Shown here: positions 1-11,671 of the stretch, in pieces
How the letters are laid out: each line of letters begins with the position of its first letter
How positions within the stretch are numbered: position 1 is the first letter of the stretch
DNA from: Favolaschia claudopus
Taxonomy: Eukaryota; Basidiomycota; Agaricomycetes; Agaricales; Mycenaceae
Assembly: GCA_037176885.1 (NCBI GenBank)
Contig: JAWWNJ010000004.1
Location: 1,798,001 to 1,862,000, forward strand
DNA length: 64,000 nucleotides
Direction of reading: 5' to 3'
The notes under the pieces: generated by a model
Told to the model about the DNA's origin: nothing
What the model saw: the letters and a program-made list of their open reading frames with translations, nothing else
Database searches by the model: none
Position numbers and translations under genes: made by a program

Positions 1-1375
1 CGCTTCGTGCGAAAAACCGTCAACCCAGGCATGTGAGTTGGGCTGTGCCCCACGTATTGTAGGGCAAATGTAATGGGATTCTCCATAATCTAGTTTCGCA
101 ATGGTATGAGCTTTCTGTCTGAGACGAAAAGAAAATCGTCAAACCATTCCACGAAATCACCTGCACAATGTCGATTTGGGAGCGCATGGCAATGAGCTGC
201 TCCCACCTGCGAGCGAAGAGCCAGTCGTCTGCACGATATATCCACTATCTCGTTGTGAGAGAATCGAATCGGGATTGGTATTGGGCAGATACGACGTTTT
301 TATTCCAACTATCGGGCCCGTAGTGCTAAGTAGGGGATATATAAGTATACTCATCAATCAAAAATTCTCCGAAGGGAGCACTTACCGTGAAAAACCATGG
401 AGACACAGCCGCCATGAAAGTGCGACCGTCAAGATTGTTCAAGTATTCTTTGTCCGTGTCAAGTTTCGGTAATTCGATCTCTTGACGCGAATGCATTGGG
501 GTGAGATGCAGCGGCCAACCCCCATTCCACTATATGTTAATAGTGTTTAGCAACCATCAGGCAGCGGAGAAAATGACCACGTCTACATTGAACACGCCAT
601 CCAAAGCGGTCATGGCCCGAAACCTGGCCGGGTCGATGAAGAATGCAGGGATAAAATGGACCTTTCCGCGAGTCACTCTCACCATAGGTGCAAAACAGAA
701 AGGGAAGGAAATTACGGGGACAATACTCTCCATCGCATTCTTAGCAAACAACCAAACTTTGTCAAGATCGTCGCCAGCTTGTCCGAATGTTGCGCCTTCC
801 CCGGCGAATGTCGAAACAACCACCTTATCTTGATATCGAAACATACGGGGATGATTCCCAAAAGCAGTCAGATAACTGCATATTAGATTCACATCCGACT
901 CTGAGCTGGCTGGAATCGAACTGTATCCGACACGGCAATATTCAAAACCTTGTATTGTTGCACAATCCGGAGTAAAAGAAAAACAAACCTCATGTCAAAG
1001 CTCATGAAAAAAGCAAAGGGTAAAGGGCAATTTTCAGCTGCTTCGAAGCACATTGCCACCCTATCCAGCTGCCAGTCTTCTTTACCGACATTGAGGACGA
1101 AGCCATCTCTGATTTGTGTCAGAGAGGAGCAAGAATTATCCGTGGCCGCACATGTCGCTTGCACTAGCCTCTTCAATGTCCGCTGCCCAATCGGCTATAG
1201 TGTATGGCTGAAATCAAGGCAGGTGTTGAGTTCAATTTCGGCAAGTTGGAGGTTTCTGCCAGCGTACGTATGTGTTTCCCACCATAAAGCTGACTCAGAC
1301 GTAATTAGTCATTGTGTGGAGGACATTCTTCGCTCCTTCCACTCACTGCGCGAAAACAAATTTTTGCGACGGCAT
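1..1375 (-). CDS. GH71 alpha-1,3-glucanase (mutanase), 3' end cut by window edge
   Basis: Likely hydrolyses alpha-1,3-glucan, a fungal cell-wall polymer, as glycoside hydrolase family 71. Joining exons from the ATG at 1375 gives MPSQKFVFA-H, then FMVGNTYPYT, DWAADIEEASASDIDGF, VLNVGKEDWQLDRV and FFMSFDMSS, all GH71 landmarks. Further on are NHPRMFRYQDKVVVSTF, VHFIPAFFIDPARF, DGVFNVD, DDWLFARRWEQLIAMRSQ and, nearest the edge, QVISWN-DYGESHY followed by RGAQPNSHAWVDGF. Exons 1-4 are 1375-1347, 1289-1268, 1207-1152 and 1108-989; later borders were not fixed, and one more intron lies after VISWN near 90-135. The rebuilt N-terminus has no signal peptide and starts almost directly at the catalytic domain, so an intracellular enzyme or a missed 5' exon is possible. 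The C-terminus is outside the window. Confidence 0.85.
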
Positions 1376-1612
1376 GGTTCGAGATCAAGAAGGTTTCCTT
1401 TTTGGGGATCAACAACCCAAAACAACGCCGAGTGGCTGCTTTAGGAAATTTTGGAAAATGTCACGTTATCGTTACTTTTAAAGAAATGCTCATGACGGGA
1501 ACGACGAGGTCATACTGCATTCAAGACTGACACCCCTTAGATTCACTGATACAACAATCTAGAATATAAACAAAAACGAGACTGTTATTATTGCAACAAA
1601 TTAATCAGACTC

Positions 1613-3734
1613 TTAAGGCGTCGCGCGACCAGGCCATCTAGACCACGAATCAGTGAGGATGAAGAAGCTGAGACGAGAACATACCTAGGGTATAGCGAGC
1701 ACTCGCGTACAGTGTATCTGTTAGCAAGCCATGCGAGCAATCGCTGCCGAAAACAATCAGTCTTTCATAGTATTCGGAATTCAGAGGCAACGCTCACCTC
1801 GACTCCAACTCCATAACCACCATGCTGACATGTCCCATATTTACGCTGGTCAGTGAACCAGTAGTACGGTTCCAATGGAATTCCTTCCCGCTTATACGCC
1901 GCAATTAGCTCGTCCATGTCGTCTATCCTCATCGATCCACCTGTACTTCCCGTGAATTCCTGTACGAACGAGGAAGCGAAATCTACATACCAACAATCTC
2001 TCCAACATTGGGCATGAGAAGATCGCAGCTTTCAGTGAAGGTGGTCTTGCCATCCTTAGCAGGAATTTTCTTCATGTAAAATGCCTTCAACTCAGCCGGG
2101 AAACCGTACAAGAACATCGGCTTCCCAAGGATATCCGTCATCTGACGCTCCGCCGCCTCGGCAATATCGTCCCCGACGACGTGGTCCACCATCTGAACCT
2201 GGCCGTTTTCGTCCAGGATAGGTTTCTCATCAGCATCCTCAGCAGGGCGCTTGATGCCGTGCTCCACAAGCCACTGAATGGCATCCTCATACGACATGCG
2301 AAGGAAAGGTCGCGCTGGTGCCTCAAAACTGGGGTTGAGCTGTTTGATGAGGGCGGCGGAGGAGGGGTTGGCGAGGAGAGTGTCGACAGTTTCGCAAATC
2401 TCGGATAGAAGTAAGTACGATGGATTGAGTAGTGGCTGCGGATACATACGATAGCCTCGATATGGTCCATCAAGTCGTTGAAATCGATGAAGGCAAGCTC
2501 CGCTTCCATATGAGTGTACTCACTGAGATGGCGTCGGGTATGGCTGACAATAATTCCTCAGTCCCGTTGTGAATTAGATAGATAGATTACAAACCTGTTT
2601 TCCGCCCTGAAACTCTCTTGGACACAGAAAACATCTCCTAGACTGGGCAAACAAGTCTCGAGGTACAGCTGGGAACTCTGCGTGAGGAAGGCTGGCTGCC
2701 CGTAATAATCCAGCTTGAACAAGGTTGCGCCGCCCTCGACCTGCGTCTGCACGAGACACGGTGGAGTGACTTCCAAAATATCATGGGCAGCGTAGGATTG
2801 ACGGAACGCGCTCATTAATGCTGACCGAAGGCGAAGAACGCTGGATGCTGTTTCGCCACGTAGCACAAGGTGACGCAGATCTGCTTGGATCGAGGGGTCG
2901 GAATGCTGAGAGACCGTCAGCAAGGCGCGTAGATAGACGAAAGGACGTGGATCGCACTTCGTTCAGTCTCGTGCTGAATGCATCGTCGCCACCGGGCGAA
3001 CCGCCAATAAGTCGCCAGTAGTCGACCGCGAGTTCATGACCACCTGGAGCAGTCTTGCCTTCTGGTACAACCTGCAGGGTACCGACAAGCTCTACCGAAG
3101 ACTCAAGAGCTAAGGTTAACGCGTCGTATGTCTGAGTCTTTGGGACTGTTAGCAATTTTTGAAGAGGGAGAAATCGATGGATGTCGCGCACAGCAGTGCC
3201 AGTCAAGACAGCTTGAAGATATCCGGTACCATCACGCAGGACAATGAAGATGAGCCCTTTCTGCACGCGAAGACGATGGACCCATCCGAATATGCGGACT
3301 CGCTGAGATCGCAGAGGTTCAAGGTGTACAATCTTTGCCTAATCATTCCAGGAAGTTACAGCCTAGCTCACAGTTGGTTATCGGGATAGTTTGCGTACCT
3401 TTGAAGCTTTTGGAAGACTTGTATCCTCAGTAAGCACGATTTTCTTGCTCTGCTCTAACACCTGCTGCCGCTTCTCCTTTTCTTCATTTTCTGCGCGTTC
3501 AAGATCTTCCGCTTTCTTGCGCTTTTTCTCCAGACCTTCAGCCGTCTTCTTGGCTTTTTTCAAAGACGACTGTGTAGGTTCTTCGTAGGTCGCAGTCGCA
3601 TCCTTCCGTGTTAGAAAAGCAGCCTCAGCGCCATGCTTGAATAAGGCGAATCCAAGTGACTGATAAGGCTGATCAGCGGCGCCCGTCCCCGTAGCGTCTG
3701 AGCCGGCAGATTCGTCGATATGTATGGCTGCCAT
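1613..3734 (-). CDS. Asparaginyl-tRNA synthetase, cytoplasmic
   Basis: Charges tRNA-Asn with asparagine (class IIb synthetase). In order: a lysine/glutamate-rich N-terminal extension typical of eukaryotic enzymes; the OB-fold anticodon-binding domain ([20 protein letters not shown]); then the class II core with [13 protein letters not shown], motif 2 ([19 protein letters not shown]) and motif 3 ([14 protein letters not shown]). The last exon reads [13 protein letters not shown] and stop at 1613-1615. At least six short introns interrupt the gene, for example after GVGVE near 1790 and after LYPR near 1680. The start [11 protein letters not shown] at 3734 gives the usual cytosolic N-terminus. 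An in-frame ATG at 3782 would add 16 residues (MLRTTTSTFLVHPHAA), basic and hydroxylated and without acidic residues. The identification is firm; the start choice is less so. Confidence 0.93.
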
Positions 3735-4484
3735 TGCAGCGTGAGGGTGAACAAGGAAAGTGCTTGTGGTAGTTCGAAGCAAGTTTTAAATAAAAGTTTT
3801 GTGACTGCGATTGACTCGATTCAAATTTCGATAACACAACGATAACACGTATCGTTCGCTTGACCGTGATTAGCCCGGGATAGATCCTCAATTCTCAATC
3901 TCGCGGTTGTCTCGGTGCGATGCAACAAACTCGAGTCATCGGTGGTCAAGAATTTATTTTGCTACAGTACAACAGCATAAAAAAAGATATCCCTCGTTTA
4001 CTGTGATATGGGGGGGACCGGTGGAAAGGAAGGGTCGGAGAAATGTTTCCAAAATGAGTACCGACCGCCGGTTCAGGACAACTGCCTGCCCACGACCAAT
4101 TGCAATGTGCACACGACCGACAAACACCACGCAAAGGCTCTCCCTCCAACGGCAGATATACGGAGATCTGAGTGGCGGCCGACCAGGGCTTATCCATACG
4201 ATGATGCAGACGAGAAGAGCAGCGAGCAGCGCAGTCTTGCCTATGAGACTAGGCCGCCAGAAACTAGGAGTGATTGCGGTCGCCAGTTGACATTGATATA
4301 TTGTGGTTTCACGGTTCTTCGTACAACCCTGGAGCTGGTGTTCAGGATTTGGATCTAAATACTCGAGTTTCGACGAGAAGTTTGTCGTGTATGCTGTTAC
4401 ATTGGGAAGCACCAGAGCAAGATGGGGGGAAAGAGGAAGAGTGTTACGCGTCACGGTCACGCATCCTGCTCTTCCCCCTCCAAA
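3735..4484. other. Divergent intergenic region between the Asn-tRNA synthetase and LSM4
   Basis: This 750 bp interval carries both promoters of two divergently transcribed housekeeping genes. A 168-codon open frame on the minus strand (3954-4460) has a hydrophobic stretch (ALLAALLVCIIVWI) but matches no family I know, and its start nearly abuts the LSM4 start, so I did not call it a gene. A pyrimidine-rich stretch (CTCTTCCCCCTCC) lies just upstream of the LSM4 start codon, as is common in fungal promoters. Confidence 0.4.
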
Positions 4485-5134
4485 ATGGTATGAACCGGCC
4501 CTTCCCCCACCTAAGTTCTCCGCTCATCCCGGGTCTCTAGCTTCCATTATCCCTCCTCAACGCAGCTCAGAACAAGCCCATGGTGCGCGCCAGCCCCGAT
4601 AACCCTCATATCAAGGTACAGACGAATCTCAGTTGGTAGAACTCAAGAATGGCGAAACATTCAACGGACATCTAGTCAACTGCGACAACTTCATGAACAT
4701 CACGCTGCGAGAAGTATACCAGACCAACACCGATGGTGACCGGTTCTGGAAACTCAAAGAATGCTATATCCGGGGAAGCACGGTGCGTATTCACCATCTT
4801 TTTCGTTCAGCGCGTTTTTCGCTGACCCCGACACGAAGATAAAATATCTCCGCGTACCCGATACACTACTTGACGCGGTTAAAGAAGAACAAAATCGTGC
4901 TCGAGACGCTGGTCGCGGAGCAAGGGGAGCATATGTTAGTGGGAATAACCGGGGTAAGTTTTCCTTCAAACTCGCGTCATCAGGGCACTGATGATGTTTG
5001 TAGGGCGGGGCGCGCCTGCCAGAGGTGCTTTTCTATTATATTTCCGTGAATCCATTCAAATCTTCCATTTGCTAGGCCGTGGCGGTCGCGGTGGGCCAAT
5101 GCGTGGCGGCAGAGGGCGTGGTCGAGGTGTATAG
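4485..5134 (+). CDS. LSM4: LSM4, U6 snRNA-associated Sm-like protein
   Basis: Subunit of the Lsm2-8 ring (U6 snRNP, splicing) and the Lsm1-7 ring (mRNA decapping). Joined exons: the ATG alone (4485-4487); [14 protein letters not shown] (4541-4582); [20 protein letters not shown] and onward (from 4633); then [14 protein letters not shown] (from 4839). These supply Sm1 and Sm2 of the Sm fold. The C-terminus is an RG-rich tail ([20 protein letters not shown]), typical of LSM4, split by two introns and ending GRGRGV with stop at 5132-5134. The first intron starts directly after the start codon (ATG|GTATGA), so exon 1 codes only for methionine. That model restores the conserved MLPLSLL N-terminus, which the genomic sequence otherwise lacks. 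The product is about 120 residues, normal for a fungal LSM4. Confidence 0.93.
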
Positions 5135-5275
5135 CGTTCTGATTCTGTGTTGTTCTTGTTTTGGGTGAGCACTTACCTGCATCTCTGCTGCACCAGCAGA
5201 GCCGAATGATTCGGGGCATTTCTGCACTTTTCGTAGATACATACTGAACTATGAAGGATTTTGTACTTGGAGGCA

Positions 5276-7007
5276 TCACGTATTCCATTTGTCTCCTTCA
5301 ACATCTGTGATCACATTGAACTTCAAACTCTGCTCTTCTAAACTCCATTTTCCCTGCACAAATAAATCTGGGTGCGTAACAGAAACCAAGAATGAACGTA
5401 CTGTGTAGATTACCGAATTGATTCCGATGGTTCTCAGACGAGAGTTTTTGCTATGAAGCATCCAGCGTTTTGCCTGGTCAATTGTCAGCCGTTCTGAAAC
5501 TGGCTGCTCGTCGACATGTATCCAATGAACTTGGAGTCGCAACATCTTCAGATTGATTGCTTTTTCAACTGCTGTCGTAATCGACTCCTGCGACAAAGCT
5601 CAACTTCGGCTGAAAAAGGCGCGAAATTCACTCACCACGTCTGCGGCGACAACTAAACATTGGAGCGTCTCAAGCTTAGGAAATTTGTAACAGAGACAAT
5701 CAATGTCGGCCAGAGTCAACTCGGCGTCGCCCGCAATAAAATGTTTGAGGGTATCGGCCTGCGTCGTAGCCAGATCCAAAATGAAAGCTCTCGGAATCTG
5801 AGTGTGGCCCATGTGTAGCGTGAAAGCGTGCAGCTTCAACGTCTCGAGACCCGGTCGTGGAAGAATCATAGTGATCCATCCCCATAATTTCAGAGGTCCC
5901 ATTATATCAATACTACTCGTCCGTACCGTCAAATTTCGCAGAGTTGCCATTTCATCCGCGCTGGGCGTTAAACGCGGATTCAGAGGACCTGAAACTAGAT
6001 ATTCCGTGTCGAGGGAACGAAGATTGCGCAGTAATGCAAGTACGCGAGGAATGGCGTTGGACGGAGCGCCTGTAGCAATTTATTTCAACTTGATGTTGAT
6101 ATGTTTTGCATTTGAATGAACTCGCCTTTCAACCGGATGTCTTGCAACAGCGGTAGTTGTGAAAGCATGGAGAACAAGAGCGTATTTGGAACCCCAGCAC
6201 ATCGCTGTACACCAATCGGAATTCCCCAATCAAGAGGAAGGTTCAACATATGAACAACTAAATTTACTGACACCCAATTCCAAATGCGTCAGAGTACTTC
6301 GCAGCCGAGTAGCCCAGCCATTGCCCAGTAAGTACGGAGGACCCTCGAGACACCAGATTGAGACTCTTTGAAGACCTGTCAGCGTTGTAAGCTGCGCCCA
6401 AGCATCGGTTCCCAAGTCGCCATGAGTCCGAATTGTGAGTGATCGGAGCGGATGCCTGCGAACAACGGCAAGGAAAGATAGCAAGACAGCGTCAGAACCA
6501 GAGAAGCGCTGGAAATCGTCGATCCAAGTCAATGACCGAAGGTTGGTGCAAAGGGACAGTGCATGCAGAGTGTTTTCTGTGATGTTGGGATGCTGAGGGG
6601 TGAGACCGCGATGTACAGCGCCTGTGTATTTGTCAGTTTTGAAACGGGAACATAGACCTGTTTGAGGGAATTTATCGGTGATGCCACGACGCACCCGTTT
6701 CTGTTACGTGACGAACGTATTGCGCAAGTTCTGGCCGCCTATTTAAAGTCATCGAGGGATGATAAACCAAAGTCTGGGAGAAGATGAGTACGCGTTATCA
6801 GTCTATAGAAATCTGGTCGCAATGCCCGCTCAATGTTGAGCGGGAGTAGCACCGTGCCTGATCTACTATATTACGCACCTTGTCTGATTTAGAGACAAGA
6901 CGAGAGTCGAGTACCGAGTAGAGGAGGGGCATGGCAGCATGATTGAAGCTTCGATTCACGAGAACACAAGCCGACAAGGCGCGCCTACTATCGCTGAGTT
7001 GCTCCAT
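5276..7007 (-). CDS. F-box-like / leucine-rich protein, hypothetical
   Basis: Probable substrate receptor of the F-box type found in large numbers in mushroom genomes; no substrate can be named. The N-terminal part reads FSGLPLDLLGPIMEQLSD, then RRALSACVLVNRSFNHAAMP, an F-box-like opening followed by leucine-rich segments: LHALSLCTNLRSLTWIDDF, HPLRSLTIRTHGDLG, TLTHLELG, LRNLTVRTSSIDIMGPLKLW and LETLKLHAFTLHMGH. The stop is at 5276-5278 after GDKWNT. Several introns of normal size interrupt it. I could not join a 5' exon: reading in frame upstream of the ATG at 7007 still gives F-box sequence until a TTTTAG acceptor near 7050, so the true start is probably in a short exon around 7100-7180. It is separate in sequence from the F-box pair at 12.7 and 23.4 kb. 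Confidence 0.6.
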
Positions 7008-7447
7008 AATGGGACCCAAGAGGTCTAGAGGAAGCCCAGAGAAATCTTGCCTAAAACCAGATAGATGCTACTTAGAGTTTGCAGATTGCAAAGAACAAAA
7101 CGAGACCTGCCTGACAGAATTCATCGGTTCGTCAAGGCAAATTGAACTTTTGAAGACACGGAAGTACCACAAGTTGGAATGCCCACATTTTCGCCTCGGT
7201 TCCGTATAAATGCGATTCTCTTCCGTGCTGCCCGCCTATCTATGCGCGTGAACAAAACTCCACCGAGAAGCCCGATATTCAATTCCACGAGAGTTGGTCA
7301 AAGCACGAGGCACAAAACTGTCTGATTCGCAGATTCCCCCACTCAGCGGAAAGGGCAAGAGACCAGTCACGTAAAGGACCAAGGCTGACCAAGGTTGAAG
7401 TGTGACCATGTGACGTGTAACTCGATCGCGCTTTCTCTCGTTTCATC
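7008..7447. other. Divergent promoter region, F-box-like gene and DPH5
   Basis: This 440 bp interval separates two divergently transcribed genes. It probably holds the unresolved first exon of the minus-strand F-box gene (around 7050-7180) and the promoter of DPH5. I see no further coding signal or repeat. Confidence 0.35.
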
Positions 7448-8539
7448 ATGTTCTATATCATCGGATTGGGTTTGTCGGATGAGAGGGACGTTACTGTTCG
7501 CGGATTGGAGGTTGGCATGATTTTCGACGCATTTTAGGCTGCTTTATCTTATATTCCAGGCGATCAAAGGCGCTACTCGCGTATATCTTGAAGCGTACAC
7601 GAGCATCCTCATGGTTCAGAAGGAGCGTTTGGTTTGTGTTCAGATCAGTCATTTGATAAAGACCATCTCAATCTCGCATGCAAGCAAAGGAAGAATTCTA
7701 CGGGAAACCGCTGATCATCGCCGATCGGGATATGGTTGAAACCCAAAGCGATGAGATTTTGCACCAAGCTGACGAGGTTGACGTTGCGCTCCTCGTTGTC
7801 GGCGATCCGTTTGGGTAATTAACTCCGTCCCTGTTCTCGGGCTCGCTGCAATACCACTCAATCCAACAGCGCGACGACGCACACCGACATCTTACTCCGC
7901 GCTCGAGCTCTCCACATCCCAACGCGCGTAATTCACAATGCCTCTATAATGAATGCAATTGGCGCTGCAGGTCTTCAGCTCTATCAATTCGGACAAACAG
8001 TCTCTCTAGTATTTTTCACCGAGACATGGAAGCCAGACAGCTTCTACGATCGAATCAAGGAAAACGCTGACCTAGGTCTCCACACCCTCGTCCTACTAGA
8101 CATCAAGGTCAAAGAAATAAGCGATGCAAATTTAATGCGGTGAGGGCCCTGCAACTTACATGATTTGATTCCGGTTTTGACTTTCTTTTTCAGCAATCGG
8201 AAAATCTACGAACCCCCACGATACATGTCCATTCCCGTAGCCGTGAAGCAATTGCTCGAAATCGAGTCTCTTCGAAAAGCCGGCATCTTGGAAGCAGACA
8301 ATACACTCGCTGTCGCACTTTCGCGCGTGGGCGGTGGGGATGAACAGAGAATTGTTGCTGGCACTCTCGCAGAATTGGCTAATCACCCTGAAGCAGGGTT
8401 TGGGCAACCGTTGCATAGTCTGATTATTGTCGGGAAGCGTCTTCATCACCTCGAAGTCGAATACGCCGAAGAGTTTGCTATCGATAGGGAGAAATGGCGG
8501 TCCGTCGCCAGCACGGTGTATGGATGTGCCTTGGATTGA
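7448..8539 (+). CDS. DPH5: Diphthine methyl ester synthase DPH5
   Basis: Methylates the histidine-derived diphthamide intermediate on elongation factor eEF2, using SAM, in the cytosol. The protein starts [20 protein letters not shown], the DPH5 N-terminus with the GLGL SAM-binding loop. It continues with [14 protein letters not shown], then [50 protein letters not shown] and [17 protein letters not shown], ending STVYGCALD. There are four introns: after GLE (7511-7559), after QKERL (near 7630-7690), within DPFG-ATTH (near 7815-7868), and after DANLMR (near 8140-8193). The length, close to 285 residues, is that of eukaryotic DPH5, and all family blocks appear present, so the gene looks intact. 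Confidence 0.95.
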
Positions 8540-9080
8540 CCATTTATATATTCAATCCCACGAAAGAATTTGTGCCGTCGCGGTTTATCCCGGGTTTCAA
8601 TTTTGCGAACGATCACTCAACTGAAAACTGACTGTCCCAATGCTGCAACCGAACCTGCTCGAATCTAGGCACGGCAGATCTCTCCACAATTTCGCAGCGA
8701 TCGGAAGAAAGAGATATTGCGCCCTTCAATATTTCCGAACAGTGATGCAATGGGTATCATCTTTCTCTGCGGGCAGTTTTGCTGAACAGATGACAGTCTG
8801 AATTAGCGACTTGATATGTCGTTCGAAACTCTTCTTGTGGCATGGAAATTGGAGAACCCAAGTTACAGTTGAATGTCGCCTTCGGCTCTAAAGCCAGACA
8901 GAAGTGCCATTAGTTGAAGCTGAGCAAGCGTCAAAATTCAACCAGATCAGCTTGCCGTTCATGAGGTGGAGTATGCTACTGTGTAACGGTCATTATGATA
9001 CTATTTATTTGTGAGTTGAGAGACGTACAGTAGATGCAAACTATAAAACTCATACATGTACCCAGCAAAGGCAGGCAGCA
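8540..9080. other. Convergent intergenic region between DPH5 and the glutathione transferase
   Basis: Both flanking genes end here, so this stretch holds their 3' untranslated regions and terminators. I see no open frame with family features, no repeat and no RNA gene. Confidence 0.4.
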
Positions 9081-9892
9081 TCACGGTACGAGAACATACT
9101 CTCCTTCCAGAGCTATGATCTTTTCGACGGCTCGCTTGTAACTTTCGCCTTTCTGGAGCTCGTCTGCGTAAGCGAACAATTTGGGATAGGTGGCCCTGTT
9201 CACAGCCAAACTCTTGTCGTTTAACACCCCAAGAATGGGGAAACTCATTATGATATCTGCGCCCGTCAATTTGTCGCCGCATAGGTATGAACCACCGTTC
9301 GGGGAGGAGGCGAGCTGTTCCTCCAGAAAAGTGAGATGAGTGGTTAGGTTGGGGATCACGTAGTTATTGATTTGCCCGGAAATTCTAGAGGTGATGGGTC
9401 GAATAAAGAAAGGAACGGGAGCGGATTTTATGTCTGAAAGGCTGGTCAATTGTCATATGCCTCGATGTAAAGAAAACACAAACTGGAGGCAACAATAGAG
9501 GTGAGGAGCAAAGGCATGAAGGAGCCTTCGGAATAATGCATCAAATAGCGATATCGCATATATTCGTCGGTCTCGCCGGCAACTTTGCCTTCGAGTCCGG
9601 GTTTCCATTTGGAGGGGATGAGACCGGGGCCGAAGTGTTCGGTGAGGTACTCGACAATGAGCGCCGACTCGGCAAGCGTAAGATCTCCGATAGTTAATAC
9701 GGGAGACTTGCCAATGGCGTGAACGGACTTGAGCTCCGGAGGTGCATAATTAGTGCCAGGCTCGCGCTTGTACCGCTTGATTTCATAGGGGAGATTGAGT
9801 TCTTCGAGCAGCCATAAGATACGCTGGGCTCGAGACTTTTCAAGCCAATGTAGGGTTATTGTTGGGAGATCAGACCGGTCAAGAGAAGACAT
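9081..9892 (-). CDS. Glutathione S-transferase (fungal GTT1-like)
   Basis: Conjugates glutathione to electrophiles or reduces peroxides; probably cytosolic. Residues 1-85 are the thioredoxin-like domain: TITLHWLEKSRAQRILWLLE, then EIKRYKREPG and AIGKSPVLTIGDLTLAESA, with the GKSPVL cis-proline and the ES glutathione contact. The rest is the helical domain: YLTEHFGPGLIP, YMRYRYLMHYSEGSFMPLLL, then YLCGDKLTGADIIMSFPI with the usual ADI helix-capping motif. One intron (about 9430-9480) joins the two open segments between LLTSIVAS and DIKSAPVPFF. Length is about 255 residues with stop at 9081-9083. The LHWLEKSRAQR signature suggests the yeast Gtt1 group rather than Ure2-type enzymes; the exact class is inference. 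Confidence 0.9.
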
Positions 9893-10620
9893 GTCTGAAG
9901 TGAATGAGCCACGTATCTATACGAACATAGAGCGACGTACATGAACGACGTGGAAGAGGAACAAAATATCAACCCCGGGTAATCAACACCAAATAATTTA
10001 TATTCAACCATGTCCCGGCATCTCCCGAAACTCTCCGCTCTCATCCGGTCGCCTTTCAAGCATTCAGGCTGATTCAGCGTTGTAACTCCCGAAAGTCGGC
10101 GAGAACTTGAGAGGATTTTCCCCCGATTTTCCACGATCTTTTGTAGGGGGGTTTATTATGGATATCTTCACTGCTGCCCGGGCCGTTCCATCAGTAATAT
10201 CCTTTTATGGACGGGCCACACACTCAACACACCACGCTTCGAAAAAATAGATCCAGAGGTACAGCCAAGCTGTGATGAAGCAAAACGATAAAGAGAGCTA
10301 ATATAAGACCCCTCTAGAAAATTGGTAGATTCAATTTGCTTTTCTGTTGAATTCCATTCGATGCTAGCTTGAGTGTTGAAAAAGCTCTGTGAGTAGTATG
10401 ATTTTTTCCATTACCGATGGGAGTAAATCGTGAATACGACAGCTTGTCTGGATAAATCCCGAGTCTCCGGACAGGCGTGTATCGCAATGGACGGGGCGTG
10501 TGCAAGTCAGGCGACTCGTTGCTAGTCTGTGTTTGTTTGGTGACGAATCAAACTGACTATCATCGTTTTCCTCTGTTCTCCCAATTTCTCCGACTCCCAC
10601 CATCTTACGGTCATTCGAAA
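9893..10620. other. Divergent promoter region, glutathione transferase and methyltransferase
   Basis: This 728 bp interval holds both promoters of divergently transcribed genes. A pyrimidine-rich block just upstream of 10621 (TTTTCCTCTGTTCTCCC) is a plausible core promoter element for the plus-strand gene. No other coding signal is supported. Confidence 0.4.
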
Positions 10621-11479
10621 ATGGGTTTTCGCGATCTACTCGACACTTTCGCAACTATATATGCAGGGCTGAAATACGGTCTTCCTGCAGTTTTTCGAGC
10701 GGTCGTGGCATCTCCCGCGTTGCTTCTCGATCCAGCTGCGCTCTCTCGTGTCAGCATGGCAGGCATCTGGGTCTTCTTTGGGCCGGGGGGCGACGGAGGC
10801 AGACGTGCAGAGAAAACTCAACTCATCACTCCCAATGCACGAGGCGTTGTCCTCGATCTCGGTGCAGGTACGTGCAGCGGCCCTGTTCACGGTTTCAAAA
10901 TGATAAACCACGACTCTAACTCAAGGTCATGGACACACCGTCAACTATCTCGACCGCAACCTTGTAACAAAATATATAGCTCTGGAGCCCAACACCCTCA
11001 TGCATTCATACATCCGTGCTATGGCCGCCGCGGCGGGGTACACAGAATCAGACGGAACCCTCCTCATCCTCTCATGCGGGGCCGAAGACACCCCATCCAT
11101 CTTATCCTCCTTGAACGGCAAACCCGTGGACACTGTTGTTTCAGTCCTCACGTTTTGCACCATTCCCTTCCCCCAACAAACCATTCGTTCAATCGTGCTC
11201 GATCTTCTCGCCTCGAACGGTGGGGAGCTATTGTTCTTTGAACATGTTCAACATGGTCGAGACCAGCCGAATGCGGCATGGTGGCAAGGAGCTTTGACTC
11301 CGCTATGGAAACGTGTATTCGATGGATGCTGTCTCAACCGTCCGACTCATACCTGGGTGAAGGACGTTGTTGGGGATGATGGACAGACACCGTGGCGTCA
11401 AGGAGAAATGTGGGGCGTTGGAAACGAGTCCGAATCGGATCTTTTCTGGATTCGAATGGGACGTTTCGTCAAAAAATGA
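10621..11479 (+). CDS. SAM-dependent methyltransferase (class I), substrate unknown
   Basis: Single-domain Rossmann-fold methyltransferase of a family common in Agaricomycetes. Starting at 10621: MGFRDLLDTFATIYAGLKYG, then a hydrophobic segment (LPAVFRAVVASPALLL), then motif I VVLDLGAGHGHTVNYLD, built across an intron (10868-10925) that splits GAG from HGH. After that come YIALEPNTLMHSYIRAMA (the acidic end of strand 2), GTLLILSCGAEDTPSI, VDTVVSVLTFCTIP (motif IV region) and ELLFFEHVQHGRD. It ends DLFWIRMGRFVKK. Length is about 265 residues. The hydrophobic N-terminus suggests membrane association, as in METTL7-type enzymes, but that is inference. I cannot name the acceptor. Confidence 0.85.
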
Positions 11480-11671
11480 ACACCTGTTCAGTTTCGGAGG
11501 GCGATAAGTTTTTCCCAACAGCGTCGAATATTTATCCTAGTGATCAGTGATTATTTATGTGGCACGCTTCAAAGACAGTGCTCCTAGTTATACGGATGGA
11601 TGGCGACGACCACTTGCATCACAAAACTTCGCCAGATGAGCGACCCTCATGTTTGAATGACTCGTAGGTGG

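Noticed and set aside
3954..4460. Minus-strand frame of 168 codons between the Asn-tRNA synthetase and LSM4
   Set aside because: One hydrophobic stretch but no family, and it fills a region that must hold two divergent promoters; kept only as a note in the intergenic entry.
10477..11241. Plus-strand frame of 254 codons overlapping the methyltransferase
   Set aside because: It reads through the intron and then leaves the conserved frame; the methyltransferase motifs are in the spliced model.
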